A stretch of 34,758 nucleotides of DNA from a virus. A program made the translations under genes and the position numbers. The number at the start of each line of letters is the position of its first letter. Within the stretch, counting starts at the first letter, position 1. Of the stretch, positions 1-8,059 are shown piece by piece. The notes below the pieces were generated by a model. That model had not been told where the DNA came from. It was given only the letters and a program-made list of their open reading frames with translations, and did not search any database. The stretch covers positions 1 to 34,758 of IMG/VR virus record IMGVR_UViG_3300013132_000126. One strand, written 5' to 3'.

Positions 1-83
1 GTCACGCCGTCGCGGCGGAAACTCGGTTCACCCCCTACCCCGTCGTCATTCCCGCCATTATGGCAATCTCCAAAATCGCTCAT
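1..83 (-). CDS. Small ORF running off the window edge (partial)
   Basis: An ATG at 83 overlaps the TGA stop of the metallophosphoesterase gene (ATGA overlap), the same coupling used throughout this operon. The frame is open to base 1 and gives 27 residues rich in Gly and Asp, starting MSDFGDCHNGG. If the window is a circular genome the frame would close with TAG just across the junction, making a 28-residue peptide. There is no clear Shine-Dalgarno sequence and no recognisable domain, so it may not be a real gene. Confidence 0.25.
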   Translation of the reverse strand, partial: MSDFGDCHNGGNDDGVGGEPSFRRDGV

Positions 84-946
84 GTTGGCACCGCTCGATA
101 TTCAAGCCAATAGCTGCGATCATCCTTGCGCGTCGTGAGCTCCAGCCACCACCCACCGATCGGCCGAGCCGCGCGACCCATCTGCACATGCCAACCGTCT
201 GACGACTCGTCCTTCCAGCAGCTTGCGCGCAAAAAGAGCTGACGCCGGCGCCGTACCACGCCTCGCGCCGTGATGCTGGTCATCACATTCTCGTCTTGGT
301 TGCGCCGATGAATGTGGCCGCTAAGGTACACATCCGCCAGGTACATCGACCTAGTCCGCGAGTGGTCGATCATGCCGCGCGTGATCTCACCTCCGCCACC
401 GTAGCCGTGGTGATAACAAATGGTCACAGTGTCTTTCTGCGTTTTGGCGCCGCTAAAATTGGCCACGCATTGGACAAACGCCCAGTATGGTCCGCACTCA
501 ACCAGTGATCCCTCGCGCCGCAGCTCCTGACACAGGCGTTGCAGCAAATCAACTTCGTGCCGCTTGCGGATTGATGTCTCATGGTTGCCGTAAGAAATGA
601 TCGCCAAACTTTCTCGCCACGGCATCAGCCATTCAGCAGCCGTCGAAACCAGCAGGTCGAGATAATTGCCGCCACGGTGCTCAGGCCGCAGCACCTCCTG
701 CGATGCTCTCGGATCCCATCGTCCCTGCATGGCATCAAAGAAATCGCCAGCGATGATCACCGGCGCGCCGACTGCCTTGGCCTCGTTCAGGCAATCCCGC
801 AACAGCTCACGCTCGCAGTGCGCTGAGTCCCAATGGATGTCCGCCAGCAACAGCACACGCCGAGAGTCGCCGGCACGCTCACACGCTATGCGCATGAGGT
901 AGGCGTTCTCCTCGGCCTTGGCAATCGACCACCACGGGGTGGCCAT
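80..946 (-). CDS. Metallophosphoesterase (calcineurin-like)
   Basis: About 288 residues, likely a metal-dependent phosphohydrolase or nuclease. The five signature blocks of the calcineurin-like family appear in order: ADIHWD (D-x-H) near residue 35, GDFFD near 67, GNHE near 121, HHGYG near 179 and GHIH near 210. The start at 946 is chosen because its ATG shares one base with the TAA stop of the upstream gene; the frame is open further upstream but only inside that neighbour. It is the last full gene before the window edge, in a run of virion genes. Related phage enzymes act in DNA metabolism or as Mre11-like nucleases, but the substrate cannot be told from sequence. The fold call is solid, the role is not. 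Confidence 0.85.
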   Translation of the reverse strand: MATPWWSIAKAEENAYLMRIACERAGDSRRVLLLADIHWDSAHCERELLRDCLNEAKAVGAPVIIAGDFFDAMQGRWDPRASQEVLRPEHRGGNYLDLLVSTAAEWLMPWRESLAIISYGNHETSIRKRHEVDLLQRLCQELRREGSLVECGPYWAFVQCVANFSGAKTQKDTVTICYHHGYGGGGEITRGMIDHSRTRSMYLADVYLSGHIHRRNQDENVMTSITARGVVRRRRQLFLRASCWKDESSDGWHVQMGRAARPIGGWWLELTTRKDDRSYWLEYRAVPT

Positions 947-1236
947 TATCCACCGACCTCGTCGGACACAAAAAACGACCCCTGCTCGGCTGCTTGTGCC
1001 GCGCCTGTCCCCGCCCAACGATAGGTCACATTGCCAGCAGCCGAGGCGCTGTAGTCGTATCGGTATACGCCTGTTGCCGATTTCACGATGGCTCCATCAA
1101 CGCCATATTGCAAGGTAGTCAGCGCTCCGGTAGCTGACCTGATGTACAGATAGACCGCAGTCGGATCGGTGTTGACGCCACCGATCTGGAATGTCGCCGT
1201 CAATCGCACCAGATCACCGCGATCATAGGTCGCCAT
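946..1236 (-). CDS. Small beta-rich virion protein
   Basis: 96 residues with alternating hydrophobic and polar residues, Gly/Thr turns and the phrases TDPTAVYLYI and VTYRWAGTG. This pattern fits a compact beta-sandwich like those of small phage tail or fibre-associated proteins. A good Shine-Dalgarno (GAGG, 6 bases before ATG) sets the start. It follows the big repeat fibre and shares one base with the metallophosphoesterase gene. It is probably a virion or fibre accessory protein; the function is inferred from type and position only. Confidence 0.6.
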   Translation of the reverse strand: MATYDRGDLVRLTATFQIGGVNTDPTAVYLYIRSATGALTTLQYGVDGAIVKSATGVYRYDYSASAAGNVTYRWAGTGAAQAAEQGSFFVSDEVGG

Positions 1237-1244
1237 GTGTCACC

Positions 1245-3719
1245 TCACTGATCTCCGATCGTAGCGGTGGCTATGCTCGCTGATGATATTTCCAAGGTGA
1301 CTAGTGTTGACTGATTGCCTGAAACAGAGCCGACAAGCTGCTCAACAACCGAGGCCGATCCGACCACCGATTCTGCCAACACAACGGCATTGACCGCAGA
1401 ATCGGACACGGCCACGGTGGTGGGTGCCGCAAACTGCACCACCCAGTTGGCGCTGTTTCTGGTGACCACATAGCCTGCGTTACTGCCAGCGATGCTCCGT
1501 GCCGATACCAGATTGGCCGACTGTCCAGCCACGGTATATTGCGCTAAACCTGCCGAGATGTTGCGACCGAGGCTAAAACTTGTCGCCACGCCTGACCAAT
1601 TGAACGCGGCGCCAGCAGACGGCATTGCTAGCGATTTGGTGAATCCTAGACCTGCTGAGGTGACACCAAACACTCCCGATGCGCACTGCATCCCGTAGTT
1701 GGTGATGAATCCAACGCCAATTCCGGCCAACGAAATCGATTTAGCCTCTGCGACAAGCACCCTGTGCCACAGCAGGCCTGCAGGCAACGCGACTACGGCG
1801 AGCTGGCCAACACCACCAGAAACTGACCGGCCGACATTTATGTTGGCATCGGATCCGAGGCTTAGCAGCGAACTGACGGCAACAGGAAACGACCTAGCGG
1901 ACGACAAGCCGGCATTCGCACCATCGACCAAAAGCAAAGCCGCATCCGCTGCCAATACTTTTCCTGTTGCAAAATTGGCAGCAGCTCCATTGGCAACCAA
2001 TGGCAACGAGTCAGCCACCATCGACCGAGAAACTTGAAGCGTTGCATTGATGCCGGTGACAGCGTAGATAGTCAACGATGCAACTATCGAGCGACTAACG
2101 GTCGACCCGATCTCGTTGGCGGATAGCACATAGCTGCCAGAATCGGCAGCCACGAATCGATTGGCAGCGAGCTCGGCGCTGGCTGGCGTAAACTCGAACG
2201 ATCCAGCGGACGCAGCGATTAGACGAGAAGATGTTGGCTCGGCTGAAGACGCTCCTATGACAAATGAACCCGCAATCGCGTCAATCGCCAACGATCTTAG
2301 TAGGCCAGCAGTCTCCCCGGCAGACAGGTAGCTGGTCGGTTCTGCCACCAAGACAATGGATCGCAGCAAGCTTGCAGGCAGCCCTACAAGCGCAAACGAA
2401 ACCGAGCTGGCGCCAATCGAGTAATTGGTTGATCCGGGAGCATAGGACAAGCCGGCAGAAATGCCGGAGACCACAAACGAACCCACTTCGGAGGCGACGG
2501 ATCGCCCAAGCAAAAGGTTTGCAGCGACTCCCGTAAGCGTGAAGGAAGCCTGAGAGGCCTCCATCGACTGACCAATCGCAAGATCGGCATCGCTACCCGT
2601 GAGCGCAAAGGACCGCGCATCGGCGGTCATGGAATAGTTGGTGCCAGAGCTCGTTTTATTTAGATCGGCATTTTGTCCAGACAGAACAAACGATCTGGAG
2701 TCGGCCGCCAAGCTATAGATATCCCAACTCGTTCCAACGCCGGCGCTGCTAACCGATCCGGCAGGCAAGGTTCCAGGATTTGCAAAGCGAGATCCAAAAC
2801 CGCTGGATGAGAATCCATAAGCGTTACAAAACGGGGTACTGGTATTCCCTAGAACCACAGCGTCATCAAGCAATGAGATCCCTCGACCAGCCGATGTCGG
2901 TAGAGTCGATGGGTTCGCAAACTTGGTTCCCGGCCCAGATCCAGATGTCCAGGGATATGCATGAATAAAAGGAAAATTATTAGCGCCAAAACACATCGCT
3001 GAATTATTTCGAGTAAACCCGATCCCAAAAGAATTGCCTACACTTGCAAAGCTGGTATATCTGGTGCCAAAACCAGATGACGACCAAGGATAGGCACTAA
3101 TAGGCGGCGTCGATGAGGTTGCAAAAGCCAGGTCGTTGCCATCTCTTGAAAACGCGACACCATTTCTGGTTCCGGCAACAACAGATGCGGCATTCGAATA
3201 CCTAGTTCCAAAACCAGATGACGACCAATCGTACACATTTTGGTAAGGCGAAGCATTCGTACTGCCTAGCGCAATGGCATCGTTTGCCACCGTGCCTCGA
3301 AAAGAGGCACAAAACGATGCCGCAGAAGGTAGTGTCGATGGATTGGAATACCTTGAACCTATGCCGCTTGATGAAAAAGAGTAGGCCGCAACAAAGGGTG
3401 TTGTGCCAAGGCCTCCGGCAAATTGAGTTCCGCTCGGATGCCAAATAACATCAAATCCGGCAGCAGGCCATGCTGATGATGGATTTGAAAGCCTTGAACC
3501 AATACCGCTAGATGAAAAATTGTAAATGTCCAGCCACGGACTTCCTAGCGTTATTCCCGACAAAAGCGAAAGATAATTCCCTCCAAAAAATTTGACTCCC
3601 GCATTTGCTGCTGCGGGAAGGGTTGAAGGATTTGAAAACCTTGAGCCAAAACCAGATGACCAAGGATAGACATCAAGAAAAGGAGATGTATTGCTGCCAA
3701 ATGCAACATATCGAGGCAT
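1245..3719 (-). CDS. Large repeat tail fibre / receptor-binding protein
   Basis: 824 residues made almost wholly of two kinds of repeat. Residues 1 to about 330 hold seven copies of a roughly 46-residue unit with the core YPWSSSGFGSRFSNPSTLP, suggesting a beta-propeller of about seven blades. From about 340 to 780 there are some 17 shorter units of about 23 residues of the type R-S-hhA-ss-G-SF-hhsG-ssAsL, known from fibre proteins in metagenomic phages. The start has a strong GGAGGTGA Shine-Dalgarno. DNA coding for the propeller part (about 2.7-3.7 kb) is clearly more AT-rich than its neighbours, a sign of separate origin. Host recognition is the likely role. Confidence 0.75.
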   Translation of the reverse strand: MPRYVAFGSNTSPFLDVYPWSSGFGSRFSNPSTLPAAANAGVKFFGGNYLSLLSGITLGSPWLDIYNFSSSGIGSRLSNPSSAWPAAGFDVIWHPSGTQFAGGLGTTPFVAAYSFSSSGIGSRYSNPSTLPSAASFCASFRGTVANDAIALGSTNASPYQNVYDWSSSGFGTRYSNAASVVAGTRNGVAFSRDGNDLAFATSSTPPISAYPWSSSGFGTRYTSFASVGNSFGIGFTRNNSAMCFGANNFPFIHAYPWTSGSGPGTKFANPSTLPTSAGRGISLLDDAVVLGNTSTPFCNAYGFSSSGFGSRFANPGTLPAGSVSSAGVGTSWDIYSLAADSRSFVLSGQNADLNKTSSGTNYSMTADARSFALTGSDADLAIGQSMEASQASFTLTGVAANLLLGRSVASEVGSFVVSGISAGLSYAPGSTNYSIGASSVSFALVGLPASLLRSIVLVAEPTSYLSAGETAGLLRSLAIDAIAGSFVIGASSAEPTSSRLIAASAGSFEFTPASAELAANRFVAADSGSYVLSANEIGSTVSRSIVASLTIYAVTGINATLQVSRSMVADSLPLVANGAAANFATGKVLAADAALLLVDGANAGLSSARSFPVAVSSLLSLGSDANINVGRSVSGGVGQLAVVALPAGLLWHRVLVAEAKSISLAGIGVGFITNYGMQCASGVFGVTSAGLGFTKSLAMPSAGAAFNWSGVATSFSLGRNISAGLAQYTVAGQSANLVSARSIAGSNAGYVVTRNSANWVVQFAAPTTVAVSDSAVNAVVLAESVVGSASVVEQLVGSVSGNQSTLVTLEISSASIATATIGDQ

Positions 3720-3729
3720 AGGTCACCTC

Positions 3730-4167
3730 CTATGCCGTGGCGCGACTGGCTTTCAATTCAACGATTAGACTCCTGATCCTTGGCAAATCGCTGCACCCGG
3801 CCACCAGCGTATCCAGGACCATCTTGGACTTTCGCTGCTCCATGCGTTCAGACCTGACCCTTGCTTTCAGTTCATCGCGAAACGCCAATCCCGAGGCGAT
3901 CTCAAGCTCATCATCATCCTCGATGGCTGATGCCATTTGATCCCTAGTTAGTCCTCGATACTGGACCAAGTGCGCCGGCCATTGCGTTGGCAGATTGCCT
4001 AGAGCGGCGATCATTGACTCAAAATTGTTTATGTTGATTTGGTATTGATAGACCTCATTCTCACGCATCTCGATGGATTGCGCGAGGTTCTTGTCGTGAT
4101 CTTCCTGCGTGATGCCGCCATTCGGTGCGTCGAACTGGCGGCCGCCGCCCATGTCGATGTCAGGCAT
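3730..4167 (-). CDS. Hypothetical protein between virion genes
   Basis: 145 residues, hydrophilic and mostly helical in character, with a Gly-rich start (DMGGG) and a charged middle (EDDDELE). No family recognised with confidence. It sits between the small virion protein upstream and the repeat fibre downstream in the same transcription direction, with short gaps and AGGTGAC upstream of the ATG. A fibre-assembly or minor virion role is possible from position. No membrane segment or signal peptide is visible. Confidence 0.6.
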   Translation of the reverse strand: MPDIDMGGGRQFDAPNGGITQEDHDKNLAQSIEMRENEVYQYQININNFESMIAALGNLPTQWPAHLVQYRGLTRDQMASAIEDDDELEIASGLAFRDELKARVRSERMEQRKSKMVLDTLVAGCSDLPRIRSLIVELKASRATA

Positions 4168-4175
4168 CTGTCACC

Positions 4176-4583
4176 TCAGGCAATCGTCAAAACGCCATTA
4201 ACTTGATCGAAGTCCACGGTGAATGTGTCACCACTGGCAAGTGTGATGCTGCTGCCGTAGTCGTACCAGCCAATCAAATTGCCGCTGGCGGCTGTGGAGT
4301 TGTACAGCACCACATATCGGAACGCCGCAACGGCACCGCTGGCAGTAAGGGTCAGGTCGGCACAGGTCAATTTGTAGGTGCCGCTTGTCTGCGCGCTGGA
4401 GGAGGTGGTGATGTTGCGGCTGGACAGGTTTGTGTAGCTGATCTGCGTGAGATCAGCCAGGACGCTGTTGGTCGCGACAGGAGCGGTATTGGTCAAAGCG
4501 ACCGTGAGCTGGTCGCTGCCAAGGTTGTGAACCTTCTCCGCAACATCCTCGACGAACGAATTAAACTTATTGAATGTCGCCAT
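4176..4583 (-). CDS. Virion structural protein (tail/decoration type)
   Basis: 135 residues starting [17 protein letters not shown], followed by [15 protein letters not shown]. This opening is typical of a widespread family of small phage virion proteins annotated as structural or tail proteins, with a short N-terminal helix and a beta-rich, Thr/Ser-rich body. The ATG at 4583 is preferred over a GTG three bases upstream because GGAGG lies seven bases before it; its A is shared with the TGA stop of the HNH gene. It opens the left-hand structural block. Confidence 0.7.
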   Translation of the reverse strand: MATFNKFNSFVEDVAEKVHNLGSDQLTVALTNTAPVATNSVLADLTQISYTNLSSRNITTSSSAQTSGTYKLTCADLTLTASGAVAAFRYVVLYNSTAASGNLIGWYDYGSSITLASGDTFTVDFDQVNGVLTIA

Positions 4584-4861
4584 CACATATCCTCCGTGCG
4601 GGTTTTCCTACTGTGGCAGCTATGACACAGCGCCTGAAGGTTCTCGGGATCCAGCCTGGCTCCACCCTGCCTGATCGGCCTGATGTGGTCGACCTGGCTT
4701 GCCTCGTGTCCGCAACGCCGGCACAGTGGCTCACGGCGCAGCACCATCAGTCGCAGCGCTCGCCAGACGGAGTCATATCCGCGCTGAGCGGTAGTCGGCC
4801 TGGCCTGCGCCTGTGGCAGGTTCGGCCGATGCGGTCGATGCTGAGGCAAACGATTGGCCAT
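4583..4861 (-). CDS. HNH endonuclease
   Basis: 92 residues with a full HNH core: CRRCG, then [11 protein letters not shown], then [14 protein letters not shown]. The two CxxC pairs form the zinc site and the His of VDHI is the general base. Small HNH proteins of this kind are often encoded beside terminase genes and assist cos cleavage during DNA packaging. Here the terminase would come next on a circular map after the 4.6 kb structural block. A second, different HNH gene lies at 16.1-16.4 kb. The start is the first ATG; its Shine-Dalgarno is weak. Confidence 0.88.
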   Translation of the reverse strand: MANRLPQHRPHRPNLPQAQARPTTAQRGYDSVWRALRLMVLRREPLCRRCGHEASQVDHIRPIRQGGARLDPENLQALCHSCHSRKTRTEDM

Positions 4862-4870
4862 GCCAACAGA

Positions 4871-5284
4871 CTAGCCTCGACGGTTCCCGAACAGCGTTGG
4901 ACCATGCACCCCGTTGGTGTCGAGCGGGTGCCACAGACTGCATCCGGCCTCGGCTCGGCGCTGCAATGCCGCCATTTTTGCCTTACTCCGTGGCGTCGCA
5001 TCCGAGCTTTTGAGCGGACGAGGAGGTTCGGCGTATAGCTCGGGACACACATGCAGGCAAGCCGAGGCCCACTGCCTGGCACTGAGTCCGATCAGCCTGT
5101 CGGGTAGCAGCTCCAGCCAGCGCTCAATGACTCCGAGCGTGTAGTCGTGTCCGCCTGACCAATCGTTGCTGAGGTCTTCGACCGCCTTATCAGGGAACCC
5201 GCACACCTGGCCAAGTCCAAGGACGCGATCCTCGATGACGCGCTCATTAAGTTTGCCGGTCTGATCGTTATTCCAGTCGCTCAT
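4871..5284 (-). CDS. Hypothetical early protein downstream of RusA
   Basis: 137 residues starting MSDWNND, overlapping the 3' end of the RusA gene by 17 bases. It is rich in Trp, Leu and Arg, with a helical middle (VIERWLELLPDRLIGLSARQWA) and a basic C-terminal part. No domain recognised. The placement between RusA and an HNH nuclease suggests a role in DNA processing or late regulation, but that is inference from context alone. Confidence 0.55.
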   Translation of the reverse strand: MSDWNNDQTGKLNERVIEDRVLGLGQVCGFPDKAVEDLSNDWSGGHDYTLGVIERWLELLPDRLIGLSARQWASACLHVCPELYAEPPRPLKSSDATPRSKAKMAALQRRAEAGCSLWHPLDTNGVHGPTLFGNRRG

Positions 5285-5627
5285 AATGCACCGAGGCGTA
5301 GGCCTGCGGCTCCTGCGGTCCCACCGATATGCCGACGCTCGGCACATGCTCCCAATCGTCATCCACCAGCAACCCGTAACGCACCGACCAGTCGAGGATC
5401 GGCTTGATCAGGTTGTCCAGATCTCTGCCGCGTCGCCACCCTTTGCCGGTGTGAATGGTGATCGTCACCTTGACGCGGTCGAACAGCACATCGCCTCGCA
5501 ACAGGCCGGCGGCAAACGCGGCCACATCGGCCTGAGCGACCCACAGGTCATAGTTCTTCGACCTGTGAACCCGTCCACGATTGGCGCGCCAAATCTTGTT
5601 GACGCTCGGTGGGATCGGCAGGATCAG
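5268..5627 (-). CDS. rusA: RusA-type Holliday junction resolvase, probable CTG start
   Basis: Cleaves four-way DNA junctions during phage recombination or before packaging. The N-terminal LPIPPSVNKIW and the acidic set RDLDNLIKPILD plus LLVDDDW match RusA; the Asp residues fall at 69, 71 and 90, one off the catalytic Asp70/72/91 of E. coli RusA. There is no ATG, GTG or TTG near the domain start. The only codon giving a normal 119-residue protein is the CTG at 5627, which overlaps the TGA stop of the beta clamp gene as CTGA, mirroring the ATGA junctions elsewhere. In-frame ATG codons exist only more than 40 codons upstream, deep inside the clamp gene. Family call strong, start codon inferred. 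Confidence 0.85.
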   Translation of the reverse strand: MILPIPPSVNKIWRANRGRVHRSKNYDLWVAQADVAAFAAGLLRGDVLFDRVKVTITIHTGKGWRRGRDLDNLIKPILDWSVRYGLLVDDDWEHVPSVGISVGPQEPQAYASVHYERLE

Positions 5628-6706
5628 CTCAATGGCATCACAAGCTGGTACAGATCCTGCGACTGGATGATGATGCTCGGCTGCTTTGACAAGCTTATCG
5701 TCGCCGTCGGTTGGTCGATTGCCGCGAGTGCATCGAGGAGGTACTGAGAGTTGGCGGCGAACTTTGCCGATATTTCGTGCTCGCATGCCACCTCGACTTG
5801 AGCCTTGCCGTGAGTGCTGCTGGAGCTCAGCACGACTTTGCCAGGCAGATATTCGACATCCACCCTGTTGAGCTCCGAGACACAAGCTACCTGCTTGATG
5901 GCACTGACCAGACCCTCGGTGTGATGCACGCAACCGTAGGCAGGCTCCTTTGGCAGCACCTCCCTGTATGCCGGGAACTTTCCCTCGAGCAACGCGGCGG
6001 TCAGCACGGCCACTGGCAGGCCGTCCTTAAACCAATTTACCGTGACATGGTTGCGGCTGGCCTCGACTCTGGTTTCGCTGGCGCCTTCAAAACCCATCAC
6101 CTGCATAGCCGCGCGAGGCAGCAGGATGTCGCCAACAGAACCTTGCACGCAGTCAATCTCGCGGATGGCCAGGCGTCGGCCATCGGTGCAGACAAGTCGC
6201 ACCCCTGTCTTGCTCGACTCGATCAGGAGGCCGGTCATCGTAAACCTGGCCGTCTCGGATGCCACCGCATGTTCGACGCTGGCGATGCCGGCACTCAATA
6301 CAGCCGGCTCGCAACTGAACAGCGTTTTTTTGCCGCCGGTGTCAGGCAGTCCATGGACCGATAACAAATCGATCGGCGCCAACTTCCACTCGGCCAAGGC
6401 AGATGTGATGGTGGTGCCGCTGTCGTCGTGGACTAGGTCTAGCTCCGGTGTTTGCGCCGTGGCAAGGATGGCAGCCAACTGCTCGGATGGCAAAGCAATT
6501 TCGCCAACCTGTGCATCGTGCTGGTTGACAGGTATCCACACCGACATCCAGACACCAGACTTGGCGTCGGCAGCCGACAGCATCGCCTCGCCAGGACGAT
6601 GCGCAACGATGCTCAGCTTGGTGGTTTTCGACTCAGTTTTTCTTACGACGCGGCCGAGCTGCCGGAGCGCGGACGCTAGAGACTTCATCGATATTGTCAG
6701 CTTCAT
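5624..6706 (-). CDS. dnaN: DNA polymerase III beta sliding clamp
   Basis: 360 residues, the usual length of bacterial beta clamps (E. coli 366). It begins MKLTISMKSLASALRQ and ends LYQLVMPLS, matching the family N-terminus and the C-terminal VMPM-type tail that lines the partner-binding pocket. Middle features include LVCTDGRRLAIRE and LLPRAAM, typical of domains 1-2. A phage-encoded clamp would tether the host replicative polymerase on phage DNA. The ATG at 6706 lies inside the 3' end of the upstream small gene. Other replisome parts (polymerase, helicase, primase) are not in the window, so this clamp probably works with host enzymes. Confidence 0.92.
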   Translation of the reverse strand: MKLTISMKSLASALRQLGRVVRKTESKTTKLSIVAHRPGEAMLSAADAKSGVWMSVWIPVNQHDAQVGEIALPSEQLAAILATAQTPELDLVHDDSGTTITSALAEWKLAPIDLLSVHGLPDTGGKKTLFSCEPAVLSAGIASVEHAVASETARFTMTGLLIESSKTGVRLVCTDGRRLAIREIDCVQGSVGDILLPRAAMQVMGFEGASETRVEASRNHVTVNWFKDGLPVAVLTAALLEGKFPAYREVLPKEPAYGCVHHTEGLVSAIKQVACVSELNRVDVEYLPGKVVLSSSSTHGKAQVEVACEHEISAKFAANSQYLLDALAAIDQPTATISLSKQPSIIIQSQDLYQLVMPLS

Positions 6707-6920
6707 GCTGTTGTAACCCCAGCAGAGACTGGACCACATCCCGTAGCCGGTCAATCTCTGCCACAAGGAGCCGGACCGCGCACCCCGCGTGGTCCGCATG
6801 GCATCCATGCCAGTGCGTCGTCTGCGCCGTGGTGTCGCACCACCGGCGCTCTATTTCCGTGATCGCGCGGAGCGACAAGGCGCTATGGCTTTTGTCGTGG
6901 GATCGGCGGGAACCGCTCAT
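6633..6920 (-). CDS. Small His/Cys-containing hypothetical protein
   Basis: 95 residues. The middle has clustered His, Cys and Asp (WHGCHADHAGC) that could bind a metal, followed by a helix (LLVAEIDRLRDVVQSLLGL) and a basic tail (RPRRKK). The ATG at 6920 shares its A with the TGA of the preceding frame and has GAGG seven bases upstream. Its last 74 bases overlap the start of the beta clamp gene, an unusually long overlap for this genome. No family recognised. Confidence 0.55.
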   Translation of the reverse strand: MSGSRRSHDKSHSALSLRAITEIERRWCDTTAQTTHWHGCHADHAGCAVRLLVAEIDRLRDVVQSLLGLQQHEADNIDEVSSVRAPAARPRRKKN

Positions 6921-7092
6921 CAACTGACCTCGCCGCATCCGTGATGATCTGCGCCGCCGACAGGAGATATCTCGACGCCGTCCTCGGGTGCTGCGGCGAT
7001 TCGGATAGAGCAGATCCCGCTTCCCTGACGAGCGTCACCGCCTCGCACAGCCGCGTCGCCAGCTCCTCGTACCACGCCGGAAACTCTTTCAT
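6883..7092 (-). CDS. Small helical hypothetical protein
   Basis: 69 residues, Glu-rich and helical (EFPAWYEELATRLCEAV), with a Pro-rich end. Two things support it: GGAG eight bases before the ATG, and codons that mostly end in G or C as in other genes here. It overlaps the 3' extension of the DUF3310 frame for its whole length except the last 37 bases, and the next gene by 38 bases. I think this frame, not the DUF3310 extension, is the coding one in 6920-7092. Function unknown. Confidence 0.5.
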   Translation of the reverse strand: MKEFPAWYEELATRLCEAVTLVREAGSALSESPQHPRTASRYLLSAAQIITDAARSVDERFPPIPRQKP

Positions 7093-7312
7093 TCGTCGCC
7101 TCCAGCGCTGCGAGGAACTCGATGTGCCTGATCGCTTTCCTCAGATCCTCGGTGCCGTTCTTTTGCTCCCACCTCCATAGGTACTTGAGCACATTGCCAG
7201 CGTGGTAGCCTTTCATCCGCTCGGCTCCAAGCATGGCCATCTGCGCGCGCAGGCAATCGACCTCGCTGCCATCGTGGCTGTCGTAGTATGACGGATTGAC
7301 GGGATCGCTCAT
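6920..7312 (-). CDS. DUF3310 (SaV-like) protein with odd C-terminal extension
   Basis: The first 72 residues are a clear DUF3310 domain: DPVNPSYYD, then GYHAGNVLKYLWRWEQKNG and EDLRKAIRHIEFL. These small phage proteins may be nucleotide-metabolism or regulatory factors; no activity is firmly known to me. The frame then continues about 57 residues of Gly/Ala/Arg-rich sequence that looks like an out-of-phase reading of the following small gene, and stops with a TGATG overlap. The normal stop seems lost or the two frames overlap. The start is set by GAGGAG before ATG and an ATGA junction with the sigma-like gene. Confidence 0.75.
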   Translation of the reverse strand: MSDPVNPSYYDSHDGSEVDCLRAQMAMLGAERMKGYHAGNVLKYLWRWEQKNGTEDLRKAIRHIEFLAALEATNERVSGVVRGAGDAAVRGGDARQGSGICSIRIAAAPEDGVEISPVGGADHHGCGEVS

Positions 7313-7857
7313 GCTGGTCTCTCCTCGTCACATCGAATGAATCGCAGAATTCGGCGCATCGACTCGTGCTCGAGTTGCCTGATCCTTTCCCGAGTCAAAC
7401 CGAGGCTGTTGCCGATCTCCTTCAAGGTCTCGTTGGCTAGGCGGCGCAACATGATGCACCGATGCGGCTGCGGCAGCCTCGCCACCAGCTCGCGGCACCA
7501 GCGCTGCTCATCCCTGGAGATCGCCTTGGCGTCCACGCACTCGGAGCTGGCGACCAGTGGCTCGAGCTTTCCTAGAGCTATGGTCTTGCCTGTCCGTTTG
7601 CTTCGCGTGTAATAGTTTACGCAGTGCGATCTTCTGCTGCGCACGCAGACGCCGACATAACATGAAAAGCTGCCAAGCTCCGGATCGTAAGACTCCGCAG
7701 CGATTACCAGCGCCAGCAGGCACTCCGACTCCCACTCCTCGTGAGTCATGTCGAACGGCTTTCGCATGCGCCTAGAGAACCAATACGCCAGCGAAATGTT
7801 CTGCTCAACCAGCTCCTGCTGCTCACGCGTCAGAACCCTGTTCCTACTCCTCGACAT
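7309..7857 (-). CDS. Sigma-70-like transcription factor
   Basis: 182 residues. The N-terminal half (LVEQNISLAYWFSRRM to about residue 70) resembles sigma region 2. The C-terminal half (LANETLKEIGNSLGLTRER followed by IRQLEHESMRRI) is a clear region 4 helix-turn-helix that contacts the -35 element. It probably redirects host RNA polymerase to later phage promoters. Among three close ATGs, 7857 is chosen because GAGG lies six bases before it; 7863 or 7869 are possible. It overlaps neighbours on both sides, so it is part of the early operon. Confidence 0.82.
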   Translation of the reverse strand: MSRSRNRVLTREQQELVEQNISLAYWFSRRMRKPFDMTHEEWESECLLALVIAAESYDPELGSFSCYVGVCVRSRRSHCVNYYTRSKRTGKTIALGKLEPLVASSECVDAKAISRDEQRWCRELVARLPQPHRCIMLRRLANETLKEIGNSLGLTRERIRQLEHESMRRILRFIRCDEERPA

Positions 7858-8059
7858 CGCCATCCTCATCTAGCTCGGTGATTTCGTCCGACACCGCATC
7901 CAGCGCCATCATGACCATCCGTGTCTGGTTGCTGGTCAACGCCGTCACGCTGTTGACCCGACCATCCCGCACCGTGTGCAGGTAGAGCATCGACTTGTCC
8001 GGAGTCAGGCCGATCTCGATGTCGACCAGTCCCTCCTCGACGGTGATGGAGACCTTCAT
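7844..8059 (-). CDS. Small acidic hypothetical protein
   Basis: 71 residues starting MKVSITVEEGLVDIEIG and ending in an acidic run (ELDEDGDVEE). The first half alternates hydrophobic and polar residues as in a beta sheet, the rest looks helical. It is joined by ATGA to the upstream gene and overlaps the sigma-like gene. No family recognised. The acidic tail could hint at DNA mimicry or protein binding, but this is speculation. Confidence 0.6.
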   Translation of the reverse strand: MKVSITVEEGLVDIEIGLTPDKSMLYLHTVRDGRVNSVTALTSNQTRMVMMALDAVSDEITELDEDGDVEE

